Assembly: GCA_016185955.1 (NCBI GenBank)
Contig: JACPMQ010000029.1
Span: 1 to 7,051 of the forward strand
Direction: 5' to 3'
Length of the DNA: 7,051 nt
Origin: Candidatus Woesearchaeota archaeon
GTDB taxonomy: Archaea > Nanobdellota > Nanobdellia > Woesearchaeales > GW2011-AR4
Part shown: in pieces, positions 1 to 5,529 of the stretch
Numbering within the stretch: position 1 is the first letter of the stretch
Layout: the number at the start of each line of letters is the position of its first letter
The notes under the pieces: model-generated
The model's input: the letters and a program-made list of their open reading frames with translations, nothing else
Database searches by the model: none
What the model was told of the DNA's origin: nothing
Made by a program: the position numbers and the translations under genes

Positions 1-171
1 AGCTAGTTTAAAATATTTGTGTTTGTGCGTAACTTCTAACAGAACTTTTTTCGGTAAGTGGGGTTTTTGCGAAAGTAAGTGCTTGTGCGTATTTGCCAAT
101 TCAGAAAATTCCATAGGATTGTGATAAGCGACTTGAGCAATGGCGCAGCATTGCGAAGTTGAGAGGAGTAT

Positions 172-215
172 AATCAAAAATTCCACCAATCTTGGATTGG
201 TGGAATTTTTGATTA
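172..215. repeat. Central hairpin of A1, short palindrome family C copy 1
   Basis: This is a long self-complementary hairpin (AAAAATTCCACCAATC, loop TTG, then its complement) at the exact centre of the large palindrome. It is homologous to the hairpin after the CorA gene at 1582-1625, with 39 of 44 positions identical. One base pair is swapped on both sides: A180/T206 here is T1590/A1616 there. It takes the place of the asymmetric right half found in family A copies A2 and A3. It could act as a bidirectional terminator, but that is inferred. Confidence 0.8.
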
Positions 216-368
216 TACTCCTCTCAACCTCGCAATGCTGCGGCATTGCTCGGGTCGTTTATCACAATTTTAAGAAATTTTCTGAATTGGCAAATACGCA
301 CAAGCACTTACTTTCGCAAAAACCCCACTTACCGAAAAAAGTTCTGTTAGAAGTTACGCACAAACACA

Positions 369-380
369 AATATTTTAAAC
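369..380 (+). promoter_or_regulatory. Possible TATA region for the CorA gene, inside the end of A1
   Basis: The AT-rich run AATATTTTAAAC has its TTTTAAA core centred about 30 nt before the ATG at 406. That suits an archaeal promoter giving a transcript with a leader of only a few bases. It lies within the terminal arm of the palindrome, so the repeat would supply the promoter. The mirror copy near positions 6-17 would point outward on the minus strand. Confidence 0.35.
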
Positions 381-405
381 TAGCTCTGCACTAAAGGCTG
401 GGAAA

Positions 406-1581
406 ATGCAAAAGAAAGCAAATAAAAAGGAAAATAAAAAAGGCAAAAGGGATAGAAAAGGAAATATGAAAGCCAAAGGTAAAATTAAGCCAGAGAGCAA
501 AACGGAAATAAATTTAGAATACAAAAAACAATTAGTGAACGGAAATATGAATGCAGCTCCAACTTTCTGTGTTGCTATGTTAAAAAATGGAAATATCACA
601 AAAATTGAGGGCAAAATAGAAGATTTTTTGCACGTAATTAATGATTCTGATTTTGCTTGGGTTAATATCCAAGTCAGTGACTTAGATAGGGAAGCAAGTG
701 AAGTCTCATCAAAGCTGGGTTTTAGCCCGTCATTAATATCTGATTTGGTATCACAAAGATTTTCCGGCTATAATGACCTTATTGCAGAGCTGGGCTTGAT
801 GCTGCCATCTGTCAGAGTGCATAAGCTTGATGTAGAGGTAAACAAGCTTGTCATATTAATAAAAAGCAATATGATTGTTACTATTCACGGCGAGCATGTC
901 ACAAGGTTTGTAAAATTTGCAAGGTATGCAGTCACTTTTTTTAAGAAGATTCCAAAAAAAACAAACAATATTGACAAGATATCATTAGCTTTAATAAGAA
1001 TTCTTGATGAAAACAATGAAAGGAACTTTGATGGCATACGCTCAATACAAGAGCAAGGCGAATTGATAAGTAAGTATCTAATAGAAACAACAGGACTTAG
1101 GCAGAATCTAGGAACGGACATTTATAAAATGAAGCACGCTTTAATTTCCTATTTGGAAGCTTTATGGGCAAGCCTTGATGTCATTCATTACTTAAGATAT
1201 GGTGATGCTGAGCTTATAACTGATGATCCAATAATTTTGCGGAAGGTTAGCATGCTAAGCACAGATTTAACAAGGCAGATTTCCATAAGCGAGCAGCTTT
1301 CATCTGTTTTAGCTTCAGGCTTGGAAGTCTTGCAAAGCATTTATAACAACCAGTTAACAGTTTTAAACAACAGGCTTTCGTTATTGGCAGTATGGATAGC
1401 GATATTAGGTACTGCCTTTATCGTGCCAAATACAATTGCAACTGTATTTGGCACTCCAATAGGCGAGCATCTTGGATGGCGCACTATGCTTTTAGTTATA
1501 CTAATATCAACAATATTATCTGTTCTTATAGTCTACTGGTTTGTAAAAAAGAGAGGCATTTTGCCGCCAAGAGTGGAGTAA
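406..1581 (+). CDS. CorA-family divalent cation channel lacking the GMN motif
   Basis: This is a CorA-type magnesium/divalent metal ion transport protein of the cytoplasmic membrane, 391 aa. A long soluble N-terminal region with a helical middle is followed by two C-terminal transmembrane segments (about residues 324-346 and 361-380) and a short basic tail, the CorA arrangement. The family signature after the first membrane helix is normally Gly-Met-Asn. Here the corresponding residues are Gly349-Thr350-Pro351, in PNTIATVFGTPIG. The fold call is firm, but the ion is uncertain. The first 47 residues are very Lys-rich and unlike a usual CorA start; an alternative ATG at 547 would give a 344-aa protein of ordinary family length. 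The 141 nt between the two starts are stop-free although A-rich, which mildly favours 406. There is no strong ribosome site. It ends just before a hairpin at 1585-1621. Confidence 0.85.
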   Translation: MQKKANKKENKKGKRDRKGNMKAKGKIKPESKTEINLEYKKQLVNGNMNAAPTFCVAMLKNGNITKIEGKIEDFLHVINDSDFAWVNIQVSDLDREASEVSSKLGFSPSLISDLVSQRFSGYNDLIAELGLMLPSVRVHKLDVEVNKLVILIKSNMIVTIHGEHVTRFVKFARYAVTFFKKIPKKTNNIDKISLALIRILDENNERNFDGIRSIQEQGELISKYLIETTGLRQNLGTDIYKMKHALISYLEALWASLDVIHYLRYGDAELITDDPIILRKVSMLSTDLTRQISISEQLSSVLASGLEVLQSIYNNQLTVLNNRLSLLAVWIAILGTAFIVPNTIATVFGTPIGEHLGWRTMLLVILISTILSVLIVYWFVKKRGILPPRVE

Positions 1582-1584
1582 AAG

Positions 1585-1621
1585 CAAAATTTCCACCAAT
1601 CCTGGATGGGTGGAAATTTTG
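1585..1621. terminator. Intergenic hairpin between the CorA gene and rfcL, family C copy 2
   Basis: CAAAATTTCCACC (1585-1597) pairs perfectly with GGTGGAAATTTTG (1609-1621), a 13-bp stem starting 4 nt after the CorA stop codon. The T-run at 1617-1620 makes it terminator-like, although archaeal termination usually relies on T-runs rather than hairpins. It is homologous to the centre of the A1 palindrome at 172-215. It also lies immediately upstream of rfcL, so it may insulate the two genes. Confidence 0.65.
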
Positions 1622-1643
1622 ATTAAATAACAAATCTGTTTTT

Positions 1644-2852
1644 ATGCTACCATTTACAATAAAATACCGGACAAGAAAAATAAATGACATAGTAGGGCAA
1701 GACATAGCTATAAAAAAATTGAAAAATTTTGTTGCAGATTTCAAGAGGCAAAGAAAAAATGCAGCTTTTGTTTATGGCCCTTCCGGAGTTGGAAAAACTG
1801 CAAGCGTTCATGCGATAGCAAATGAGCTTAATCTTGAAATTCTGGAAGTAAACGCAAGCGATGTAAGAAATACAGAGCAAATTAATTCTTTGATTGGCTC
1901 GGCAGTTTTCCAACGAAGCTTATTTTTCAGAAGCAAAATCATACTTCTGGATGAGATAGATGGAATTTCAGGCGCAGAAGACAGGGGCTGCTTGCAGGCA
2001 ATAGCAAAATTGATTGAAAAGAACCCTTTTCCAATAATTCTCACAGCAGCAAATCCGTGGAGCCATAACTTCAGCGCGTTAAGAAGAAAATCAGAGCTGA
2101 TTGAATTTGCGCCTTTAGACTATTTGCCCATATTCAAAATTTTAAAGAAAATATGCGAAAATGAAGGCATAAAGCATGAAGATGACATATTAAAGGGGCT
2201 TGCAAGAAGAACAGGAGGAGATGCAAGAGCTGCTATTAATGATTTAGAAACCCTGACAATAGACACAAAAGAATTAACAAAAAAGAGCTTGGAAGAGCTT
2301 AGCGAAAGAAATAAGGAAGAAAGCATCATCAATGCCCTGTTTAAAATATTTAAAACTACAGATGCAAATGTGGCAATAACCGCATTTGATAATGTGAAAG
2401 AGAATCTTGACGAGCAGCTTTTATGGATTGATGAAAATCTGCCTTATGAATATAAAAAGCCTGAAGATCTTGCAAATGCATATGATAAATTAAGCAAAGC
2501 TGATATTTTCAGCAGAAGAATAAAAAGATGGCAGCATTACCGCTTTTTGATTTATATTAATGCCCTAATAACAGCTGGAATTGCAGTATCAAAAAAAGAA
2601 AGGTATTACCATCATGTGCAATACAAGCCCACAGGAAAACTCCTGAAGCTATGGTGGGCAAAGCAGAAATCAATGAAAAAGAAGGCTATTGCGGAAAAAA
2701 TTGCGGAAAAAACCCATAGCTCCATTAAGGGAATTATAAAAGATACTCTGCCTTATCTGCAGGAAGCATTTAAAAGAAACAAAAAATTCAGAGAGGAATT
2801 AACAGAAGAATTGGAATTAAGCAGGGAAGAAGTTGAATGGATGGTAAAATAA
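1644..2852 (+). CDS. rfcL: Replication factor C large subunit (clamp loader ATPase)
   Basis: This is the large subunit of the archaeal sliding-clamp loader, which uses ATP to open PCNA and place it on primer-template DNA. The 402-aa protein opens with the RFC-type FTIKYRTRKINDIVGQ. The AAA+ motifs follow in order: Walker A GPSGVGKT (45-52), Walker B LLDEID (101-106), sensor 1 TAAN (134-137) and sensor 2 GGDAR (191-195). A helical lid and collar domain completes the protein. Large and small subunits share the AAA+ core; the divergent long C-terminal half and the WSHNFSALRRKS region (139-150) in place of the small-subunit SRC motif point to the large subunit. The protein stops at EVEWMVK with no PCNA-binding QxxLxxFF tail, which many archaeal RfcL proteins have. 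There is no Shine-Dalgarno before the ATG. An AT-rich TTAAATAA at 1623-1630 is too close for a standard leaderless promoter. It forms an operon with panB. Confidence 0.95.
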   Translation: MLPFTIKYRTRKINDIVGQDIAIKKLKNFVADFKRQRKNAAFVYGPSGVGKTASVHAIANELNLEILEVNASDVRNTEQINSLIGSAVFQRSLFFRSKIILLDEIDGISGAEDRGCLQAIAKLIEKNPFPIILTAANPWSHNFSALRRKSELIEFAPLDYLPIFKILKKICENEGIKHEDDILKGLARRTGGDARAAINDLETLTIDTKELTKKSLEELSERNKEESIINALFKIFKTTDANVAITAFDNVKENLDEQLLWIDENLPYEYKKPEDLANAYDKLSKADIFSRRIKRWQHYRFLIYINALITAGIAVSKKERYYHHVQYKPTGKLLKLWWAKQKSMKKKAIAEKIAEKTHSSIKGIIKDTLPYLQEAFKRNKKFREELTEELELSREEVEWMVK

Positions 2853-2856
2853 GGAG
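2851..2856 (+). promoter_or_regulatory. Shine-Dalgarno site of panB
   Basis: AAGGAG overlaps the rfcL stop codon (2850-2852) and ends 9 nt before the panB ATG at 2866. It is the only strong ribosome binding site seen in the window. It fixes the panB start and argues that panB is translated from a transcript begun upstream, as the second gene of an operon. Confidence 0.85.
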
Positions 2857-2865
2857 TTTAGCGCC

Positions 2866-3636
2866 ATGAAAGCCACAATCAGCAAAATAAGATCAATGAA
2901 GGGAAAAGAAAAAATAACAATGCTGACTGCATATGACTATTTTACAGCAAAAGCTATGGATGAGGAAGGCATTGACATAATACTTATCGGAGACAGCTTA
3001 GGCATGGTTGTTTTGGGCTATGAAAACACTTTAAGCGTAACGGTTGACGACATAATGAGGCATACAGGCGCTGTTGCTCGCGCATCAAAAAATGCACTTA
3101 TTGTTGCTGATATGCCTGTCAACAGCTATAACGACAATGAAAGCGCTGCGTTAAACGCTGAAGCATTCATTAAATCCGGTGCCGATAATGTAAAAATTGA
3201 GAATAATCCTGAAATAGCAAAATTTCTTGTCGAGAATAATTTTGAGGTTATGGCTCATATTGGCTTAACGCCCCAAACAATAACTGACTTTAAGGTTCAG
3301 GGAAAAGAAAAAAGCTCTGAAATAAAATTGATTAATTTGGCAAAAGAATTGGAAAATGCAGGCTGCTATAGCATTGTTTTGGAGTGTGTTCCGGCAATGC
3401 TTGCAAAAAAAATTACAGAAAGCATTTCTATTCCTACAATAGGCATAGGCGCAGGCCCCTATTGCGACGGCCAAGTTCTTGTTGTAAATGATATTTTAGG
3501 GCTTTATGACAAGCTAAGCCCGAAATTTGTCAAAAAATACGCTGATTTGGGAAAGGAAATGAAAAATGCATTTAAGAGCTACATTAAAGATGTGAAGCAA
3601 GGAAATTTTCCAAAAGAGGAGCATAGCTTTCATTGA
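2866..3636 (+). CDS. panB: 3-methyl-2-oxobutanoate hydroxymethyltransferase (ketopantoate hydroxymethyltransferase)
   Basis: This cytosolic enzyme transfers a one-carbon unit from methylenetetrahydrofolate to 2-oxoisovalerate to make ketopantoate, the first committed step toward pantothenate and coenzyme A. The 256-aa length is close to the bacterial enzyme. Family motifs are intact along the TIM barrel: MLTAYDY (19-25), GDSLGMVVLGYENTLSVT (42-59), ADMP (81-84), VKIE (109-112), HIGLTPQ (131-137), KVQGK (143-147), LECVP (172-176), GIGAGPYCDGQ (193-203) and a C-terminal EHSF. By analogy with the E. coli enzyme, Asp43, Asp82 and Glu112 bind the metal and Glu173 is the catalytic acid; all are present. 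The gene follows rfcL after 13 nt with its own Shine-Dalgarno site. No other pantothenate or folate gene is in the window, so the source of the folate or pterin cofactor cannot be judged. Confidence 0.97.
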   Translation: MKATISKIRSMKGKEKITMLTAYDYFTAKAMDEEGIDIILIGDSLGMVVLGYENTLSVTVDDIMRHTGAVARASKNALIVADMPVNSYNDNESAALNAEAFIKSGADNVKIENNPEIAKFLVENNFEVMAHIGLTPQTITDFKVQGKEKSSEIKLINLAKELENAGCYSIVLECVPAMLAKKITESISIPTIGIGAGPYCDGQVLVVNDILGLYDKLSPKFVKKYADLGKEMKNAFKSYIKDVKQGNFPKEEHSFH

Positions 3637-3650
3637 GTGAAAATTCCCAT

Positions 3651-3670
3651 CAATAAATTTCAATAAATTT
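3651..3670 (+). repeat. Tandem 10-bp duplication after panB
   Basis: CAATAAATTT occurs twice back to back in the AT-rich stretch between the panB stop and the family B element. The second copy runs into the left target duplication of that element. The preceding GAAAATTCCC resembles the start of the family C hairpins, but no matching right arm is present. It could be a T-rich termination region for panB; that is a guess. Confidence 0.6.
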
Positions 3671-3672
3671 TC

Positions 3673-3814
3673 GGTGCTGTCAACTTAAGCCCTACTTCGT
3701 TTGCAACAACCCCATACTTTGTATGGGAACGTTGCAAACTCCGTCTGGCCATGCCATGAATGCCTTCGGCATTCATGGCATTCATGGCACAGACGGTCTT
3801 AAGTTGACAGCACC
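3673..3814. mobile_element. 142-bp MITE-like element (family B) with an 8-bp target site duplication
   Basis: The termini are a perfect 17-bp inverted repeat, GGTGCTGTCAACTTAAG (3673-3689) and its complement (3798-3814). The 8-mer AAATTTTC flanks both sides directly (3665-3672 and 3815-3822), which is what insertion leaves, although the 8-mer is AT-rich. Inside are two further hairpins. One pairs GTTTGCAAC (3699-3707) with 3731-3739 and has an inner stem CCCATAC/GTATGGG. The other pairs CCGTCTG (3741-3747) with 3790-3796 and has a 14-bp inner stem (3751-3764 with 3768-3781, loop TTC). A single strand would therefore fold as a three-way junction. It has no coding capacity. The GGTNCTGT-like ends and 8-bp duplication recall IS6-family elements; that assignment is tentative. 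Confidence 0.88.
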
Positions 3815-3832
3815 AAATTTTCTAGCACAATA

Positions 3833-3840
3833 TTTATAAT
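3833..3840 (+). promoter_or_regulatory. TATA box of the lipoprotein gene
   Basis: TTTATAAT is centred about 27 nt before the ATG at 3863, the distance expected between an archaeal TATA box and the transcription start. The transcript would therefore begin at or next to the start codon, as a leaderless mRNA. No Shine-Dalgarno is present, in agreement. The box begins 11 nt after the right target duplication of the family B element. Confidence 0.7.
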
Positions 3841-3862
3841 CTGGTTAAATATTCCGAGTATT

Positions 3863-4390
3863 ATGCAAAATACATTTAAAAAAACGCTTGCTGGAATTGT
3901 GCTTGCAGCAACAATAGCATCTACAGGTTGCAGTAAACCAAAACCAACTGAAGGACTTGAAGCAAATGTCGGTGCAAGTGGGACTGTTCCAGTTGATAGT
4001 ATGGTTCCAGTTAATGGTATAGATTATGTTACATATGCTACAGACAAAGATGGCAGCATTATTGAGAAAAATGGCAAGCCAATCAGCAGAGCTGATTTTA
4101 TGGCTCAAAATGCATTTTTTGCTTTTTATGAAAAGCCAATCAATGTAGATTATAGGTGTCTTGAAATGGAAGTTTTAGAATATGGAAGAAATAATCCAAA
4201 TAGGGGGCTATCAATAGTTGCGTCCAAAATACCCAATGAAAATCAAGCCAAGCTATTGGGATTTGTTGTATTCCCAAAAGCTTATGATCCAGTTAAATCA
4301 AGGTCTTCAAAAGAAGTGATGGATGATATCAGTCAAAATGTTCTTAAGATGGGAAAAAAATGCGAGATTACGATAACTTATTCAAAATAA
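3863..4390 (+). CDS. Small predicted lipoprotein of unknown function
   Basis: I do not recognise the family. The 175-aa product starts with a basic n-region (NTFKK), a hydrophobic stretch (about residues 9-20) and STGC, giving a lipobox-like site with Cys23 as the likely lipid-modified residue. Serine at the -3 position is not the usual leucine, so the call is probable rather than certain. The mature part begins with a Lys/Pro/Thr/Gly-rich linker (about 24-45), then a compact mixed domain. Two further cysteines, Cys99 (YRCLE) and Cys167 (KKCEI), could form a disulfide outside the cell. It would be anchored on the outer face of the membrane. The start is supported by the TATA box 27 nt upstream. 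It is a single gene, bounded by the family B element and by a hairpin shared with the convergent gene at 4438-5244. Confidence 0.8.
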   Translation: MQNTFKKTLAGIVLAATIASTGCSKPKPTEGLEANVGASGTVPVDSMVPVNGIDYVTYATDKDGSIIEKNGKPISRADFMAQNAFFAFYEKPINVDYRCLEMEVLEYGRNNPNRGLSIVASKIPNENQAKLLGFVVFPKAYDPVKSRSSKEVMDDISQNVLKMGKKCEITITYSK

Positions 4391-4431
4391 AAATTCCACA
4401 GTTCTGTGAATAGCGGAATTGTGGAATTTTT
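4389..4431. terminator. Hairpin between convergent genes, family C-like
   Basis: AAAAATTCCACA (4389-4400) pairs perfectly with TGTGGAATTTTT (4420-4431). The stem begins inside the stop codon of the lipoprotein gene and ends 6 nt before the end of the convergent minus-strand gene. Both strands end in a T-run, so it suits a bidirectional terminator. The outer AAAAATTCCAC matches the centre of the A1 palindrome, while the loop differs. An alternative small hairpin CACAG/CTGTG can form at 4397-4408. Confidence 0.65.
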
Positions 4432-4437
4432 GCGCTG

Positions 4438-5244
4438 CTAAAATTTCTCTTTTTTCTTCATTTCGTTTACACTTTTTAGAACCTTATCAGCCATTTCATA
4501 TCTCTCATGTTGTATTGCTATAACCATCTCACAATTTAATCTAATAAGTGTGTCGCGGTTTGATTTTTCAGGCTCTTCGATATTAGGATTGGCTAGCCTT
4601 ACAATTTCATCCACATACCTTTGAGCTGATTTGTGTTTGACAAAAGAGTGCAATGCAGCTTCTGCATTCAAAGCATAAATAGGTGCAATATACTCCCCCT
4701 CTTTGGGGTTTAGCATTGAAAGGATAAGATTTCTTGATAGCTCTAAAAGAATTTTTGCTCCTTCTGATTCACTAAAATCATCAATTGTTTGTATTAATGA
4801 ACGGCATCCAAATTTAAAAACAGATTCTCTCATTTTTTCTTGAATCTCATAATCTGAAAAGTAACCTTCTCTAATTGTTCTTACAGTTGCCTCAAATTCA
4901 TCTGCACCACTAACTTTAACACAGTATGCATCCCATGCTTTAAGTTGTAATTCGGATATGGAATATAGACGTTGCAAATAAATAATAGCAGTATGCACTA
5001 TTACATTTTTTTGATAAACTGCAATTTGTCCATGAGCATTTTCTTCCAATAATTTTTCAATACCTCCTTTATCGGGTTCTAAAGTCTTAGGAGTAATGCT
5101 TCGGAAAATTGCGGAAATATCTTCTATCTTTTTTGAAAGAATGGCCAAATAATATCCATCGTCTTTTTGAGAGCTATAACCTTTAATCAATAGCAACCCC
5201 TTAAGCTCTGCTGAATTGCCTTCTAACAGTAAAGGATTGTACAT
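4438..5244 (-). CDS. Uncharacterised mostly helical protein
   Basis: I do not recognise the family. The chosen start gives 268 aa with no signal peptide or membrane segment, so it is probably cytosolic. The N-terminal part (about 1-50) looks mixed alpha/beta (ELKGLLLIKGYSS, GYYLAILSKKIEDI). The rest is predicted mainly helical. The C-terminal stretch around residues 237-260 (NCEMVIAIQHERYEMADKVL) loosely resembles one tetratricopeptide-like helix pair, which is weak. The tail is Lys-rich. The frame stays open to 5451, but the extra 69 N-terminal codons run into and across most of the family A element A2. The Met codon at 5242-5244 is preferred because a BRE/TATA site lies at the leaderless distance in front of it. 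An ATG at 5304 lies at the edge of the repeat and would add 20 residues. It is separated from nreA upstream by A2. Confidence 0.75.
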   Translation of the reverse strand: MYNPLLLEGNSAELKGLLLIKGYSSQKDDGYYLAILSKKIEDISAIFRSITPKTLEPDKGGIEKLLEENAHGQIAVYQKNVIVHTAIIYLQRLYSISELQLKAWDAYCVKVSGADEFEATVRTIREGYFSDYEIQEKMRESVFKFGCRSLIQTIDDFSESEGAKILLELSRNLILSMLNPKEGEYIAPIYALNAEAALHSFVKHKSAQRYVDEIVRLANPNIEEPEKSNRDTLIRLNCEMVIAIQHERYEMADKVLKSVNEMKKKEKF

Positions 5245-5267
5245 AAAAATAAATGAACATTTATATA

Positions 5268-5281
5268 ATTTATAAGCTTTT
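5268..5281 (-). promoter_or_regulatory. BRE and TATA box of the gene at 4438-5244
   Basis: On the minus strand the sequence reads AAAAGC (BRE-like) followed by TTATAAAT. The TATA box is centred 27 nt before the ATG at 5244, predicting a leaderless transcript. The site lies only 1 nt from the 8-bp target duplication (5283-5290) of element A2, so the element inserted at the upstream edge of this core promoter. Confidence 0.75.
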
Positions 5282-5290
5282 GCTATATCG

Positions 5291-5495
5291 GTAACTGCTA
5301 ACATGACTTTGTCCGAGAAGCAGGGTTTTTGCGAAAGTCTAATTGTGCTTGTGCGGAGCCTTAAATGCCTCTCAACTTCGCAACATTTCATGTTGCTCAG
5401 GTCGCTTATCATAATCCTATGGATATTTCTGAATTGGCAAATTACGCACAAGCACCGACTTTCGCAAAAACCTTTTAGGGAGTGTTAGCAGTTAC
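5291..5495 (-). mobile_element. 205-bp MITE-like element, family A copy A2, with an 8-bp target duplication
   Basis: The ends are the perfect inverted repeat GTAACTGCTAACA (5291-5303) and its complement (5483-5495). CTATATCG flanks both sides as a direct repeat (5283-5290 and 5496-5503). Inside, GGTTTTTGCGAAAGTC (5324-5339) pairs with 5457-5472, GTGCTTGTGCG (5345-5355) pairs with 5445-5455, and the apical hairpin is GCAACAT, loop TTC, ATGTTGC (5380-5396). A 76-nt block (5308-5383) is identical, in reverse complement, to 6913-6988 in copy A3. Orientation is set by A3 as plus. There is no coding capacity of its own; short open frames here are read-through. Mobility would need a transposase from elsewhere. 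Confidence 0.9.
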
Positions 5496-5529
5496 CTATA
5501 TCGGTGCCTACTCAAGTAGTTTAGCTTCT

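Larger units (their letters stand above)
1..385. repeat. 385-nt near-perfect palindrome, family A element copy A1
   Basis: Position i pairs with position 386-i across the whole stretch without a gap, leaving a 3-nt loop at 192-194. The outer 110 pairs are perfect. Nine non-Watson-Crick positions fall only between 111 and 157 on the left arm, five of them G/T, and the inner 34 pairs are perfect. Each arm holds the family A modules: the outer box GTAACTTCTAACA (29-41, mirrored at 345-357), GGTTTTTGCGAAAGT (62-76, mirrored at 310-324), GTGCTTGTGCG (79-89, mirrored at 297-307) and a core with an apical hairpin near 137-154. The arms continue 28 nt beyond the outer box to the window edge, so the true left end is unknown. 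A related motif GTGTTTGTGCG (19-29) lies in this extension. No gene is credible here: the open frame at 140-394 is repeat sequence read through. Confidence 0.93.

Noticed and set aside
140..394. Open frame of 84 codons inside the A1 palindrome
   Set aside because: It runs through the hairpin centre and the mirrored arm, so its residues simply read the repeat. It has no promoter or ribosome site, and part of the frame also appears as read-through in A2.
885..1121. Minus-strand open frames within the CorA, rfcL and panB genes
   Set aside because: They lie wholly inside well-supported genes in other frames and show no promoter, ribosome site or family motifs.
1623..1630. TATA box for rfcL
   Set aside because: TTAAATAA is centred only about 17 nt before the ATG, too close for standard archaeal spacing. 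The surrounding sequence is AT-rich enough for this to be chance.
3673..3814. tRNA or other known structured RNA
   Set aside because: The multi-branched fold suggested a tRNA-like shape, but there is no acceptor, anticodon or T-loop consensus. The 17-bp ends with flanking 8-bp direct repeats fit a mobile element better.
5303..5488. Open frame of 61 codons across A2 on the plus strand
   Set aside because: It lies entirely within the repeat, opposite the false extension of the minus-strand gene. There is no start signal and no resemblance to a protein family.
5508..5519. Small palindrome CTACTCAAGTAG after A2
   Set aside because: The loop would be only 2 nt and the sequence is too short to separate from chance. 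It may still help end the nreA transcript.
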